A DNA stretch of 64,000 bases. It comes from Mycolicibacterium flavescens (GTDB taxonomy: Bacteria; Actinomycetota; Actinomycetes; Mycobacteriales; Mycobacteriaceae). Below are positions 1-9,356 of this stretch, in pieces. The stretch's first letter is position 1. Every line of letters starts with the position of its first letter. The DNA lies in the NCBI RefSeq assembly GCF_001722335.1, contig NZ_MIHA01000022.1, positions 1-64,000 on the forward strand, read 5' to 3'. The position numbers were made by a program, and so were the translations under genes. The notes under the pieces are model-generated. The model saw only the letters and a list, made by a program, of their open reading frames with translations, made no database searches and was not told where the DNA came from.

Positions 1-295
1 GCTCGCGGTACTCGTCGGCGCAGGTCTGACAACTGGAGCCACGGTCGTCGACGATCACCGCGATCGCCGAGTCGGGTTCGGCGGCGGCAGCCACCTCGGC
101 GACGTGGTCGAGGCAGCCGTCGAGGTCGTTGAGCGCACCGGGCAGGTCCACCCGCATGACGCAGCCCAGCGCGCCGCGGTCGACCGTCACGAGCACGAGT
201 GAGTTCTCCGGTACGAAGCCCAGCACCGCGGGCAGGGCGGCGATCAGGACGCCGGGCCGGTTCAGGTGGAAATCGGGTGAGTGCGATGTCGTCAT
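1..295 (-). CDS. DUF4192 domain protein, 3' end outside window
   Basis: The reverse strand from position 295 is open to the window edge and begins MTTSHSPDFHLNRPGVLIAA. The stretch of hydrophobic strands and the sequence PAVLGFVPENSLVLVTV are typical of DUF4192 proteins, which are found throughout actinobacteria and have no known function. An equivalent gene (Rv2712c, recalled) lies divergent from sthA in M. tuberculosis, so the position supports the call. Only the first 98 codons are present. The divergent spacing to sthA (about 160 bp) leaves room for promoters for both genes, but I saw no clear consensus there. Confidence 0.75.
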   Translation of the reverse strand, partial: MTTSHSPDFHLNRPGVLIAALPAVLGFVPENSLVLVTVDRGALGCVMRVDLPGALNDLDGCLDHVAEVAAAAEPDSAIAVIVDDRGSSCQTCADEYRE

Positions 296-456
296 GGGCC
301 GACCTTCCCCGCCGGGTCGGACTACCGACGGCGCCCGAGGCCCGCCGACGGCGTACCTGTGGACGAATTCGCGGTTGGGGATGAATTCACCTCGTGTTGC
401 TGCGTCCAGCGTGCGAGATCACCGCAACCGGCGTACACCTAGTGGCTATGGGTTCG

Positions 457-1863
457 ATGCTGGAGTATGACCTGGTCGTCATCGGTTCGGGCCCGGGCGG
501 CCAGAAAGCCGCCATCGCGGCAGCGAAGCTCGGCAAATCGGTCGCCGTGATCGAACGCGGACGGATGCTCGGCGGCGTCTGCGTGAACACCGGAACCATC
601 CCGTCCAAGACGCTGCGCGAGGCGGTCGTCTACCTCACCGGGATGAGCCAGCGCGAGCTGTACGGCTCCAGCTACCGGGTCAAGGAGAAGATCACCCCCG
701 CCGATCTGCTGGCCCGCACGAGCCATGTCATCGGCAAGGAGCAGGACGTCGTGCGCTCACAGCTGATGCGCAACCGGATCGACCTGGTCCAGGGGCACGG
801 CCGGTTCGTCGACGCGCACACCGTGCTGGTCGAGGAGCCCACCCGCGGGGAGAGCACCACCGTCCGCGGTGAATACATCGTCATCGCCACCGGCACCAAG
901 CCGGCGCGGCCCACCGGGGTGGAGTTCGACGAGGAGCGGGTGCTCGACTCCGACGGCATCCTGGACCTCAAATCGCTGCCGACGACGATGGTCGTGGTGG
1001 GCGCCGGTGTGATCGGCATCGAGTACGCGTCGATGTTCGCCGCGCTGGGCACCAAGGTGACCGTCGTCGAGAAGCGCGAGAACATGCTCGAGTTCTGCGA
1101 TCCCGAGATCATCGAGGCGCTCAAGTTCCACCTGCGCGACCTGGCGGTGACGTTCCGGTTCGGCGAGGAGGTCACCGCCGTCGACGTCGGCGCCGCCGGC
1201 ACCGTCACCACGCTGGCCAGCGGCAAACAGATCCCCGCCGAAACCGTGATGTACTCGGCGGGCCGGCAGGGCCAGACCGACCACCTCGATCTCGGCAACG
1301 CCGGCCTGGAAACCGATGCGCGCGGGCGGATCTCCGTCGACAGCAACTTCCAGACCATGGTCGACCACGTCTACGCCGTCGGCGACGTGATCGGCTTCCC
1401 GGCGCTGGCGGCCACCTCGATGGACCAGGGCCGGCTGGCGGCCTACCACGCGTTCGGCGAACCCGCCAAGGGCATGACCGACCTGCAGCCCATCGGCATC
1501 TACTCCATCCCCGAGGTGTCCTACGTCGGCGCCACCGAAGTCGAACTCACCCGAAACGCCATCCCCTACGAGGTCGGCGTGTCGCGGTACCGCGAGCTGG
1601 CCCGCGGGCAGATCGCCGGCGACTCCTACGGCATGCTCAAGCTGCTGGTCTCCACCGACGACCTGAAGTTGCTGGGCGTGCACATCTTCGGCACCAGCGC
1701 CACCGAGATGGTGCACATCGGTCAGGCGGTGATGGGCTGCGGCGGCACCATCGAATACCTCGTCGACGCGGTGTTCAACTACCCCACGTTCTCGGAGGCC
1801 TACAAGGTCGCCGCGCTCGACGTGATGAACAAGCTGCGTGCGCTGAGCCAGTTCCGGAGCTGA
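457..1863 (+). CDS. sthA: Soluble pyridine nucleotide transhydrogenase
   Basis: A 468-residue flavoprotein that moves hydride between NADPH and NAD+ in the cytosol to balance the two pools. The FAD-binding GSGPGG lies near the N terminus and the NAD-binding fold ([13 protein letters not shown]) is central. The usual disulphide motif of lipoamide dehydrogenases is replaced by [10 protein letters not shown], where the second cysteine is Thr, as expected for transhydrogenases rather than disulphide reductases. The frame is open to 394 with ATGs at 394, 448 and 457; 457 (MLEYDLVV) is preferred because it gives the family length and matches the mycobacterial N terminus. No strong ribosome site precedes it. 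Confidence 0.93.
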   Translation: MLEYDLVVIGSGPGGQKAAIAAAKLGKSVAVIERGRMLGGVCVNTGTIPSKTLREAVVYLTGMSQRELYGSSYRVKEKITPADLLARTSHVIGKEQDVVRSQLMRNRIDLVQGHGRFVDAHTVLVEEPTRGESTTVRGEYIVIATGTKPARPTGVEFDEERVLDSDGILDLKSLPTTMVVVGAGVIGIEYASMFAALGTKVTVVEKRENMLEFCDPEIIEALKFHLRDLAVTFRFGEEVTAVDVGAAGTVTTLASGKQIPAETVMYSAGRQGQTDHLDLGNAGLETDARGRISVDSNFQTMVDHVYAVGDVIGFPALAATSMDQGRLAAYHAFGEPAKGMTDLQPIGIYSIPEVSYVGATEVELTRNAIPYEVGVSRYRELARGQIAGDSYGMLKLLVSTDDLKLLGVHIFGTSATEMVHIGQAVMGCGGTIEYLVDAVFNYPTFSEAYKVAALDVMNKLRALSQFRS

Positions 1864-1881
1864 CACCGGCGGCTTCAGCGC

Positions 1882-1938
1882 CGAGCGGCCACTTACCTGG
1901 CGGAGATCACCACACACGGCGTCATAACTGGCCGCTCG
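1882..1938. terminator. Long hairpin downstream of sthA
   Basis: Two 14-bp arms at 1882-1895 and 1925-1938 are inverted copies with one mismatch, separated by 29 bp, starting 19 bp after the sthA stop. There is no U-tract, as is common for mycobacterial hairpin terminators. It probably ends sthA transcription or insulates the next gene. It could equally be a dispersed palindromic element. Confidence 0.5.
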
Positions 1939-2017
1939 CAACACCGGAGGATCTGACATCTCGGCCGGATGGGGTATGGGTTACCCGGCAACGGGAACGC
2001 ATTGTGCGCGACACTAG

Positions 2018-2031
2018 TTGTACTGGTACAA
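2018..2031. promoter_or_regulatory. Perfect 14-bp palindrome before the PAC2 gene
   Basis: TTGTACTGGTACAA is a perfect inverted repeat (TTGTAC-TG-GTACAA) lying 37 bp upstream of the ATG at 2069. A second short palindrome, ACAACATTGT, follows closely. The position, in the likely promoter or leader of the PAC2-family gene, suggests an operator for a dimeric regulator. No known mycobacterial consensus is recognised. Confidence 0.4.
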
Positions 2032-2068
2032 GACAACATTGTCCGGTACCACGGCGAGGAGGCGAATC

Positions 2069-3058
2069 ATGGCTGACAACGCTGGCAAGCCTGAGCACCA
2101 CTACCAGCCCGAGCACTCCGGCATGTACGAGCTGGAGTTCCCGGCACCGCAACTGTCGTCGACCGACGGGCGCGGTCCGGTGCTCATCCATGCGTTGGAG
2201 GGGTTCTCCGACGCCGGCCACGCGATCCGGTTGGCCGCCCAGCACCTGAAGAACACGTTGGATACCGAGCTGGTGGCGTCGTTCGCCATCGACGAGCTGC
2301 TGGACTACCGCTCCCGCCGGCCGCTGATGACGTTCAAGACCGACCACTTCACCCACTACGAGGAACCCGAGCTCAACCTCTACGCGCTACGCGACAGCGT
2401 CGGCACCCCGTTCCTGCTGCTGGCCGGCCTGGAGCCGGACCTGCGCTGGGAACGGTTCATCACCGCGGTACGGCTGCTGGCCGAGCGGCTCGGGGTGCGC
2501 CGGGTGGTCGGCCTGGGCACGATCCCGATGGCGGTGCCGCACACCCGGCCGATCACGATGACCGCGCATTCCAACGACAAGGAACTCATCGCCGACCACC
2601 AGCCGTGGGTGGGTGAGGTGCAGGTGCCGGGCAGTGCGTCGAACCTGCTCGAGTTCCGCATGTCGCAACACGGCCACGAGGTCGTCGGCTACACGGTGCA
2701 CGTGCCGCACTACCTGGCCCAGACCGACTACCCCGCCGCCGCCGAGGCGTTGCTGGCCGAGGTCTCCCGCAGCGCCGCGCTGCAGATTCCGCTCGACGCG
2801 CTCACGACCGCCGGCGCCGAGGTGCTGGACAAGATCAACGAGCAGGTCGAGGCCAGCCCGGAGGTCGCCCAGGTGGTGACCGCCCTGGAGCGTCAGTACG
2901 ACGCGTTCGTCGCCGCGCAGGAAAACCGGTCGCTGCTGGCCAGCGACGAGGATCTGCCCAGCGGGGACGAACTCGGCGCCGAGTTCGAGCGGTTCCTGGC
3001 GCAGCAGGCGGAGAAGAAGTCCAAGGACCGCCACCAGGACGGCGACGACACCGGTTAG
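2069..3058 (+). CDS. PAC2-family protein (Rv2714-like)
   Basis: A 329-residue soluble protein of the PAC2 (proteasome assembly chaperone 2-like) family. Recognisable sequences are LIHALEGFSDAGHA near residue 40 and GLGTIPMAVPHTRP near residue 150, with a charged, probably helical C-terminal tail. Family members in archaea and eukaryotes assist proteasome assembly, and mycobacteria have a proteasome, but no function is established for this protein. The ATG at 2069 is chosen because GAGGAGG sits just upstream; the same frame extends to 2018 without a ribosome site. The palindrome at 2018 suggests specific regulation. Confidence 0.85.
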   Translation: MADNAGKPEHHYQPEHSGMYELEFPAPQLSSTDGRGPVLIHALEGFSDAGHAIRLAAQHLKNTLDTELVASFAIDELLDYRSRRPLMTFKTDHFTHYEEPELNLYALRDSVGTPFLLLAGLEPDLRWERFITAVRLLAERLGVRRVVGLGTIPMAVPHTRPITMTAHSNDKELIADHQPWVGEVQVPGSASNLLEFRMSQHGHEVVGYTVHVPHYLAQTDYPAAAEALLAEVSRSAALQIPLDALTTAGAEVLDKINEQVEASPEVAQVVTALERQYDAFVAAQENRSLLASDEDLPSGDELGAEFERFLAQQAEKKSKDRHQDGDDTG

Positions 3059-3121
3059 CGGGCCGTCCCGGTCAACGGCCGTCGAATAGCGCGACACCGT
3101 GAGGCCAGCTAAGTTGTCGCA

Positions 3122-4144
3122 ATGGCAGCGCGAAAGGCCAATCTGCGGCCGGTCCGGGAACTGACACCCACGCTGCAGTTCCGCACCATCCACGGCTACC
3201 GTCGCGCGTTCCGGGTGGCGGGTTCGGGGCCGGCGATCCTGCTGATCCACGGCATCGGCGACAACTCGACGACCTGGGAGACGGTGCAGGCCAAGCTCGC
3301 CCAGCGGTTCACCGTGATCGCTCCGGATCTGCTGGGGCACGGCAAATCCGACAAGCCGCGCGCGGACTACTCGGTGGCGGCCTACGCCAACGGGATGCGC
3401 GATCTGCTCAGCGTGCTCGACATCGACCGAGTCACCGTCGTCGGGCACTCGCTGGGCGGCGGTGTGGCGATGCAGTTCGCCTACCAGTTCCCGCAGTTGG
3501 TCGACCGGCTGATCCTGGTCGGCTCCGGCGGGGTCACCAAGGACGTCAACATCGCGCTGCGGTTCGCGTCGCTGCCGATGGGCAGTGAAGCGCTGGCGTT
3601 GCTGCGGCTGCCGCTGGTGCTGCCCGCGCTGCAGGCGATGGGCCGGATCGCCGGTGGTGCACTGGGATCCACCGGGCTGGGCCGCGACCTGCCGCAGGCA
3701 CTGCGCATCCTGGCTGACCTTCCAGAGCCGACCGCATCCTCGGCGTTCGCCCGGACCCTGCGAGCTGTGGTGGACTGGCGCGGCCAGGTGGTCACCATGC
3801 TCGACCGCTGCTATCTGACGCAATCGGTTCCGGTGCAGCTGATCTGGGGTAGCGCGGATTCGGTCATCCCGGTCAGCCACGCTCACATGGCACACGCCGC
3901 GATGCCCGGTTCGCGACTGGAGATCTTCGAGGGTTGCGGGCACTTCCCGTTCCACGGCGAGCCCGACCGGTTCGTCGAGGTGGTCGAAAAGTTCATCGAC
4001 TCCACCGAACCCGCCGAACACGACCAGGAGTACCTGCGAGCGTTGCTACGGGCCGGGGCCAACGAAGGCACGATCAGCGGGCCCGGCGACACCCGTGCCG
4101 CCGTCCTCGACGCGATCGACGCCGACGAGCGCAGCGCCACCTAG
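3122..4144 (+). CDS. Alpha/beta-fold hydrolase (Rv2715-like)
   Basis: A 340-residue alpha/beta hydrolase. The nucleophile elbow is GHSLGGG near residue 110. The oxyanion-hole region is LIHGIGDN, the acid loop is IWGSADSVIPV, and the catalytic His is in GCGHFPFHGEP near residue 280. There is no signal peptide, so it should be cytosolic. The substrate is unknown; the family includes esterases and C-C bond hydrolases. It lies 63 bp after the PAC2-family gene in the same direction and is probably co-transcribed, an arrangement also seen in M. tuberculosis (recalled). Confidence 0.88.
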   Translation: MAARKANLRPVRELTPTLQFRTIHGYRRAFRVAGSGPAILLIHGIGDNSTTWETVQAKLAQRFTVIAPDLLGHGKSDKPRADYSVAAYANGMRDLLSVLDIDRVTVVGHSLGGGVAMQFAYQFPQLVDRLILVGSGGVTKDVNIALRFASLPMGSEALALLRLPLVLPALQAMGRIAGGALGSTGLGRDLPQALRILADLPEPTASSAFARTLRAVVDWRGQVVTMLDRCYLTQSVPVQLIWGSADSVIPVSHAHMAHAAMPGSRLEIFEGCGHFPFHGEPDRFVEVVEKFIDSTEPAEHDQEYLRALLRAGANEGTISGPGDTRAAVLDAIDADERSAT

Positions 4145-4200
4145 CTCCGGCGCCGAACGAACCCGGCCACCGCCTCATCGGCAGCACGTAGCATCGGGTC

Positions 4201-4887
4201 ATGCCTATCGACGTGACCGTGCTGAGGGTCTTCACCGATCCGGACGGCAATCACGGGAACCCGCTGGGGGTCGTCGACGCGAGCACCGTCGACCCCGCCG
4301 ACCGGCAACGCATCGCGACGCAATTGGGTTACAGCGAAACGATTTTCATAGATCTGCCCGCTTCCGGCGCGAACACGGCACAGGCCCGGATCTTCACGCC
4401 GGCCGTCGAGCTGCCGTTCGCCGGGCATCCGACCGTCGGCGCTTCGTGGTGGCTGCGGGATCGGGGCGCGCCCGTGCACACGTTGCGGGTCCCGGCGGGC
4501 ATCGTGCAGGTGACCTACCTCGACGACATGGCCGCGATCAGCGCCCGCGCCGAGTGGGCCCCTGACTTCGCGATCTACGACATCGCCTCGGTCGACGAAC
4601 TGCTTGCCGCCGATCCCGACGACTACTCCGACGACATCAACCACTACCTGTGGACTTGGGCGGACAAGGAGCGCGACGTCGTCCGTTCCCGCATGTTCGC
4701 CGCCGACCTGGGCGTGCCCGAGGACGAAGCGACCGGCGCGGCGGCGGTGCGGATCACCGACTACCTGAGCCGCGACCTGCACATCGTGCAGGGCAAGGGC
4801 TCGCACATCCACACCCAGTGGAGCCCCGAAGGCTGGGTCCGGGTGGCCGGGCGCGTGGTCGACGACGGCGTCAAGCAGATCGACTGA
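4201..4887 (+). CDS. PhzF-family protein (Rv2716-like)
   Basis: A 228-residue member of the PhzF/diaminopimelate-epimerase-like isomerase superfamily. The N terminus [22 protein letters not shown] and the following GYSETIFID carry the conserved family pattern, including the Glu used for catalysis in PhzF. The half-repeat [14 protein letters not shown] is also diagnostic. It is shorter than classical PhzF (about 280 residues) but matches the mycobacterial version. The substrate is unknown. It follows the hydrolase gene by 56 bp. Confidence 0.85.
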   Translation: MPIDVTVLRVFTDPDGNHGNPLGVVDASTVDPADRQRIATQLGYSETIFIDLPASGANTAQARIFTPAVELPFAGHPTVGASWWLRDRGAPVHTLRVPAGIVQVTYLDDMAAISARAEWAPDFAIYDIASVDELLAADPDDYSDDINHYLWTWADKERDVVRSRMFAADLGVPEDEATGAAAVRITDYLSRDLHIVQGKGSHIHTQWSPEGWVRVAGRVVDDGVKQID

Positions 4888-4903
4888 CGACGCGTGCGCG
4901 TCG
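4888..4903. terminator. Short hairpin between convergent phzF-like gene and nrdR
   Basis: CGACGCG-TG-CGCGTCG is a perfect 7-bp inverted repeat that fills the 17-bp gap between two convergent genes. It could stop transcription in both directions. No U-tract is present, so the assignment is tentative. Confidence 0.4.
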
Positions 4904-4904
4904 C

Positions 4905-5372
4905 CTAGCTCGCGGTCGGTTGCGGCGAATCGCGGTGTGCCCGCAGCGCCTCGATCTCCCGCTCGAAGTCCGCGGCCGACGTGAAACCGCGGTACACCGA
5001 GGCGAACCGCAGATACGCCACCTCGTCGAGGTCGCGCAGCGGTCCCAGGATCGCCAGCCCGACCTCGTGACTGGGCACCTCCGGACCCGAGGCCCGCACC
5101 GTGTCCTCCACCTGCTGGGCGAGCAGGTTCAGCGCGTCGTCGTCGACTTGACGCCCCTGGCAGGCCCGGCGGACGCCCTTGATGACCTTCTCGCGGCTGA
5201 ACGGTTCGGTGACGCCACTGCGCTTGACCACCGCCAGCACCGCAGTCTCCACCGTCGTGAACCGTTTACCGCACTCCGGGCATGACCGGCGCCGGCGAAT
5301 CGCCTGGCCCTCGTCGGTTTCCCGGGAATCCACGACGCGCGAATCGGGATGACGGCAGAACGGACAATGCAT
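4905..5372 (-). CDS. nrdR: Transcriptional repressor NrdR
   Basis: A 155-residue repressor of ribonucleotide reductase genes that senses (d)ATP. The N terminus has the zinc ribbon MHCPFC...[12 protein letters not shown], followed by an ATP-cone domain ([19 protein letters not shown]) to the C terminus. The ATG at 5372 is set by the conserved MHCPFC start and an upstream GAAGGAGC ribosome site; the longer frame to 5495 is not conserved. It lies downstream of chiZ and lexA-divergent DNA, the usual mycobacterial order. Confidence 0.95.
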   Translation of the reverse strand: MHCPFCRHPDSRVVDSRETDEGQAIRRRRSCPECGKRFTTVETAVLAVVKRSGVTEPFSREKVIKGVRRACQGRQVDDDALNLLAQQVEDTVRASGPEVPSHEVGLAILGPLRDLDEVAYLRFASVYRGFTSAADFEREIEALRAHRDSPQPTAS

Positions 5373-5530
5373 TACCGCTCCTTCGTCACGCCAACAAACG
5401 ACTACGTCAAACGTCTTCGAGCGTACCCGCGCCGTCTCGCGCAAGCCCAGAACCGGGCCGATCGGCGCGTAGTCCGCCCACCTGTCGGTGAACATCTGTG
5501 CGTGACAAGGTTTTCGACGTGACCGCGCGG

Positions 5531-5998
5531 TCAGCCGACCGGCGCGATCAACGTCTGGCCGGCGTCGAGCGCCGCGGTGTCGAGCTGATTGAGCTCGCGG
5601 ATCCGCTCGACCACCTGGCTCACCGGCGCCTCCGGCGCCACGCGCTGCGCGACCTGGTGCAGGCTCTCACCCATCTGGACCTGCACGACCGCCAGCCGGT
5701 CGGGCACCGCCGCCGGGGTTGCGCCGACCACGCCGCCGAACTGCGCCACCAGGCCCAGCCATACCGTGATCCCCGCGGCGACCAGCGCCAGCAGCACCGT
5801 GGTGCCGGGAGTGATCGGCCGCCTGCGGTGCGAGGCCCGCGACATCACGACCCCCGGACCGCGGTAGCGCAGCGGCGCACCGCCCGGGCGCTGCGACCGC
5901 GGCCGCCGACCCGGTGCGCCGCGCCGGCTCGGTTCGACACGCCTGCGGGGCCGCGCCGCAGGTACTGCCTGGATTTCCCGGGTTTCGAGGATCGTCAT
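5531..5998 (-). CDS. chiZ: LysM-domain cell-wall protein, ChiZ-like (Rv2719c-like)
   Basis: A 155-residue protein with a basic, disordered N-terminal third, one membrane-spanning segment ([19 protein letters not shown], about residues 70-90) and a C-terminal LysM-like domain ([19 protein letters not shown]). It should be anchored in the membrane with the LysM domain outside, touching peptidoglycan. The M. tuberculosis counterpart is a DNA-damage-induced wall hydrolase that interferes with FtsZ and division (family knowledge). The gene is divergent from lexA and shares its SOS control region, fitting an SOS division inhibitor. The ATG at 5998 is preferred because upstream codons run into the lexA operators. 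Confidence 0.85.
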   Translation of the reverse strand: MTILETREIQAVPAARPRRRVEPSRRGAPGRRPRSQRPGGAPLRYRGPGVVMSRASHRRRPITPGTTVLLALVAAGITVWLGLVAQFGGVVGATPAAVPDRLAVVQVQMGESLHQVAQRVAPEAPVSQVVERIRELNQLDTAALDAGQTLIAPVG

Positions 5999-6066
5999 CG
6001 TGGTTGCCTTCCCGTCCGCTGCTTCGCTCTTGTGTTCGAACAATACTCGCTCACGTGTTCGAGTGA

Positions 6067-6082
6067 TAGAACATGTGATCGA
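6067..6082. promoter_or_regulatory. Candidate SOS (LexA) box near chiZ
   Basis: TAGAACATGTGATCGA matches 10 of 12 fixed positions of the mycobacterial LexA consensus TCGAAC-N4-GTTCGA. It lies 68 bp upstream of the chiZ start. Several other GTTCGA/TCGAAC half sites occur within 6035-6085, so the exact operator is uncertain. Confidence 0.5.
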
Positions 6083-6182
6083 ACTGTTGCCAAACGAAAA
6101 AGCAGGGCACCGACAAAAAATCTGCGCGCAACCATCGGCCGCTTCCGACGCCCCGACCGACCTCCGCCAATCCCGACACGCC

Positions 6183-6198
6183 TCGAACAAATGTTTGA
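6183..6198. promoter_or_regulatory. SOS (LexA) box upstream of lexA
   Basis: TCGAACAAATGTTTGA matches 11 of 12 fixed positions of TCGAAC-N4-GTTCGA and ends 32 bp before the lexA ATG. This is the expected autoregulatory operator. Confidence 0.85.
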
Positions 6199-6230
6199 AA
6201 AATGACTTGCTGCGGGTTACATTCGGCGCC

Positions 6231-6926
6231 ATGGACTCCAGCAGCGACACCCCGGACCGCACCCGCGGCCGCAGCCTCGACACGAGTCTGACCGAGCGTC
6301 AGCGCACCATCCTCGAGGTCATCCGCACCTCGGTGACCAGCCGCGGCTATCCGCCGAGCATCCGGGAGATCGGCGACGCGGTCGGCCTGACGTCGACGTC
6401 GTCGGTGGCCCACCAACTGCGCACCCTGGAGCGCAAGGGCTATCTGCGCCGGGACCCGAATCGCCCTCGCGCGGTGGATGTCCGCGGCGCCGACGAGGTG
6501 GCCGCCACACCGATCGTCGCCACCGACGTCGCCGGTTCCGACGCCCTGCCGGAACCCACGTTCGTGCCGGTGCTGGGACGCATCGCCGCCGGCGGCCCGA
6601 TCCTGGCCGAGGAGGCCGTCGAGGACGTCTTCCCGCTACCGCGCGAACTGGTCGGCGAGGGCTCGCTGTTCCTGCTCAAGGTGGTCGGCGATTCGATGGT
6701 CGACGCGGCGATCTGCGACGGCGACTGGGTGGTGGTACGTCAGCAGAACGTCGCCGACAACGGCGACATCGTCGCCGCGATGATCGATGGCGAGGCGACG
6801 GTCAAGACCTTCAAGCGCACCCGCGGACAGGTCTGGCTGATGCCGCACAACCCGGCCTTCGATCCGATCCCCGGTAACGACGCCGCGGTGCTCGGCAAGG
6901 TCGTCACTGTCATCCGCAAGATCTAG
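6231..6926 (+). CDS. lexA: SOS repressor LexA
   Basis: A 231-residue repressor that silences DNA-damage genes and cleaves itself when stimulated by RecA filaments. The winged helix-turn-helix ([15 protein letters not shown]...[15 protein letters not shown]) fills residues 20-85. The Ala-Gly cleavage site is in [10 protein letters not shown], and the catalytic Ser and Lys are in VGDSMVD and EATVKTF. The ATG at 6231 is preferred over upstream codons because it follows the SOS box at a normal distance. The last four bases overlap the stop of the convergent LGFP gene. Confidence 0.96.
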   Translation: MDSSSDTPDRTRGRSLDTSLTERQRTILEVIRTSVTSRGYPPSIREIGDAVGLTSTSSVAHQLRTLERKGYLRRDPNRPRAVDVRGADEVAATPIVATDVAGSDALPEPTFVPVLGRIAAGGPILAEEAVEDVFPLPRELVGEGSLFLLKVVGDSMVDAAICDGDWVVVRQQNVADNGDIVAAMIDGEATVKTFKRTRGQVWLMPHNPAFDPIPGNDAAVLGKVVTVIRKI

Positions 6927-8971
6927 TCGGCGCGGACGAACCCGTTCGTCACCGCGAAATCCTCGCTGGAGAACCAGATTTCGGCGCGCGCCTCGTCGTA
7001 GGCGGCCGACCCCGGCACCCAGTAGCGGCCCGACTGGGTGTCGGCCTTGATCGGGTATCCCTCGGGCGCCTCTGCCGAGTCGCCGACCGGCAGCCGGAAT
7101 GCCGGCGCCGGGGTCTCCGGCTCGTCGATCTCGATGCGGGCGTGGCGACCGGTGTCGGTCAACGGATCCCGGTCCGGTGTGGTCTGCGCGCCCAGCGAAG
7201 GTAGCGGTGTCGGAGCGGTGATGACGTCGTCCGGGTTCTCCTCGGGCTCCTCGTCCCCGGCCTGGTGCTGGTCCTCGAGGTGCTGGTCCTCGAGGTGCTG
7301 GTCGGCCTGGGGCGGTTCGAGGTCGCCGAAGTCGCCGTACGGATCGACCGGATCGACCGGATCCTTGACGTCGTCGGGTGCCGGCTCATCGAATTCGCGC
7401 GGCGCTTCCCACGGGCTGTTCACCGGATCGTCGGGGCCCACCGGGTTCAGTGCGCCCATGCCTTCGCGGGCATACCGGTCGCCGAACATCGCGGCGGCGT
7501 AATCTTCGCTGCTGGACTGTTCGACGTCGGGCTCACGCGCGCCGACGGCGCTGTAGACGCGGTCGACGTCGCTGCCGTAGCCGTCGTCGAACCGCTCCTC
7601 GTCGAAGCCCGGATGCCAGTCGTCGCTGCGCCGGTTGCGCATCGTCGCGAACACGACCACACCGATCAGGATCAGCACCGGCACGATCGCCAGCAGCCAC
7701 CACCAGCTCCAGCCGAACCAGCTCGACCCGTCAGAGTCGCCGGGCGGCGCGGCCGGCGTGTCGGGCACCTGCTCGCCGGGCACCTGTAGATCGGACAACT
7801 GGCCGGCCAGGTTGGCCGGTTCGGTGCTGAAGTCGCCGGTGGCGCGGTCCCAGGACACGACGCCGCCGCTGAACCGCTGGGTGAGCACACCGTCGCTCTC
7901 GGTGTGGTCGGCCATCGGCGCGCCGAGCGGGCCCTCGGCCCCGTCGAGCTTGTCCCAGGCCGCACGCATCGGGCCGCGAACCAGGACGGCGCCGTAATCG
8001 GGGGTCCAGAAGATCACCGGTTTGTCCTCGGCGGCGAACGTCGACATCCGGCTGGCGGCGCCGGCTCCGCCGACTTCCTCACCGGAGGTCGGGAAACCGA
8101 GGTCGCCTTGCGGCCCGCCGAGGCTTTCGTACTTGGCGAGCACCTGGCCGGTGACCACCCGCGCGCCGGTCGCCGGGCTGTAGAAGATTTTGCCGCCGGC
8201 GAAGTTCTGGCCGAGACCGTCCTCGCCGATCTTGTACGGCGGCCCCTCGGCGGCGCCGAGCGGGCCCAGCGCTCCCCCGGCGGCGCGGCGGGCGGCGTTG
8301 ATCGCCGACGTCGGATCGGCGGGCACCTCGAGCCCGGTCAGCTGCGCGGCCAGCTCCGGCGGGACGGTGGTGAACGTCTTGTCGCGCGTGTTGTACGTCA
8401 GCTCACCGCCGGTGAACTTCTGCGAGACGAGATCCCCGCGGTACGCCTCGTCGCCGGCGGGCACGCCGAGCACTCCGGAGGATCCGCCGAGCTTGTCCCA
8501 GGCGGCGTTGATGGGTCCGCGCACCACCCGGGCGCCGGTGTCGGCGGTCCAGAAGATCACCGGTTTGTCGGCGGCGCTGAACGTGGTGTTGAAGCTGCCG
8601 GGGGCGCGGCCCGGCCCGTCGTCGATCGTGGGGAAGCCCAGGTCGCTGTCGGCGGGCCCGCCGAGTGACTCGTACTTCTCCAGAATCGCGCCGCGCACGT
8701 AGTGGGCGCCGGTCTGCGGGGTGAAGAACATCTTGCCGGCGCTGTAGTTCTGCGCGAAGCCGTCACCGGCGGGGTACAAGTCGCCCTGTTCGGCTCCCAG
8801 CGGCCCGCCGGGTCCGCCGCTGGCCTGCCACGCCGCGGTGATCGCGGCGTCGGCGTCGGATTCCGGAGTCGCCGCCGCGACCGGGCTCATCAGCAGGGCC
8901 GCCGCACCGGCGAGCAGCCCGATCGCCATCCGCGCCCACGTCGCCGTGCGTCGGCTGTTCTGCCCGCTCAT
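6923..8971 (-). CDS. Secreted LGFP-repeat protein with C-terminal membrane anchor (Rv2721c-like)
   Basis: A 682-residue cell-surface protein. A signal sequence ([20 protein letters not shown]) is followed by about six LGFP repeats of some 50 residues each, carrying motifs such as LGFPT, LGVPAGD and LGAPMAD. A membrane span ([20 protein letters not shown], near residue 430) then leads to a long acidic cytoplasmic tail. LGFP repeats occur in corynebacterial and mycobacterial envelope proteins and are thought to bind the cell wall or arabinogalactan; the tail may report wall status inside the cell, which is inference. The ATG at 8971 starts a normal signal peptide. Confidence 0.88.
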   Translation of the reverse strand: MSGQNSRRTATWARMAIGLLAGAAALLMSPVAAATPESDADAAITAAWQASGGPGGPLGAEQGDLYPAGDGFAQNYSAGKMFFTPQTGAHYVRGAILEKYESLGGPADSDLGFPTIDDGPGRAPGSFNTTFSAADKPVIFWTADTGARVVRGPINAAWDKLGGSSGVLGVPAGDEAYRGDLVSQKFTGGELTYNTRDKTFTTVPPELAAQLTGLEVPADPTSAINAARRAAGGALGPLGAAEGPPYKIGEDGLGQNFAGGKIFYSPATGARVVTGQVLAKYESLGGPQGDLGFPTSGEEVGGAGAASRMSTFAAEDKPVIFWTPDYGAVLVRGPMRAAWDKLDGAEGPLGAPMADHTESDGVLTQRFSGGVVSWDRATGDFSTEPANLAGQLSDLQVPGEQVPDTPAAPPGDSDGSSWFGWSWWWLLAIVPVLILIGVVVFATMRNRRSDDWHPGFDEERFDDGYGSDVDRVYSAVGAREPDVEQSSSEDYAAAMFGDRYAREGMGALNPVGPDDPVNSPWEAPREFDEPAPDDVKDPVDPVDPYGDFGDLEPPQADQHLEDQHLEDQHQAGDEEPEENPDDVITAPTPLPSLGAQTTPDRDPLTDTGRHARIEIDEPETPAPAFRLPVGDSAEAPEGYPIKADTQSGRYWVPGSAAYDEARAEIWFSSEDFAVTNGFVRAD
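7265..7303. repeat. 15-bp tandem repeat inside the LGFP gene
   Basis: GTGCTGGTCCTCGAG is present as two full copies and nine bases of a third. On the coding strand it gives the peptide [13 protein letters not shown] in the cytoplasmic tail. Because the unit is a multiple of three, copy changes would keep the frame. Confidence 0.85.
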
Positions 8972-9356
8972 TCGTCCTCCCGCGTCGGCACGAAATTCCT
9001 GCAATTTCGCGCCCGTCAACTGCTGTCAGCTGACGTCGATCACCTACGAATACGCCGATCCTGGCAAGGAAAATACCTGTCTGCGGGCCCATCGCTGGGA
9101 TCAACCCCCGTTTGAGCGAGGGCAATTGCAGCAGCTAGACGCCCAAACCAAAGCCGAGGATCGGGTTCAACGCCGCGGTCTGCAGTTTGCAGGCGGTCGC
9201 CGAGAATGGCCTACGCCACCACAAATTGAGATGCGCAGCCGTAGCCACCGTGCATTTGTCTGGGCAAAGTCGAATCAAATACCCGCACAAATTCTCCGCG
9301 CCATTGCACGGTCGCCGATCGGTCACCGAAGTCGCGGACGGACCTAAGATCGCGCC
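8972..9356. other. 385-bp divergent intergenic region
   Basis: This separates the LGFP gene from the divergent molybdopterin reductase gene. No convincing coding frame is present. It holds several small dyads: GAAATT-N5-AATTTC at 8992-9008, the 10-bp palindrome GTCAGCTGAC at 9025-9034, and an imperfect 20-bp palindrome at 9309-9328, 28 bp before the reductase start. These are plausible regulator sites, but none matches a consensus I know. Confidence 0.4.

Noticed and set aside
2387..4021. 544-codon open frame on the reverse strand across the PAC2 and hydrolase genes
   Set aside because: It is the shadow of two conserved + strand genes; the sequence is rich in Arg, His and Gln and has no recognisable domain or ribosome site.
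5498..6205. 235-codon + strand frame over chiZ and its promoter
   Set aside because: It runs antisense to the LysM protein and then through the SOS operators; Arg-rich without any domain.
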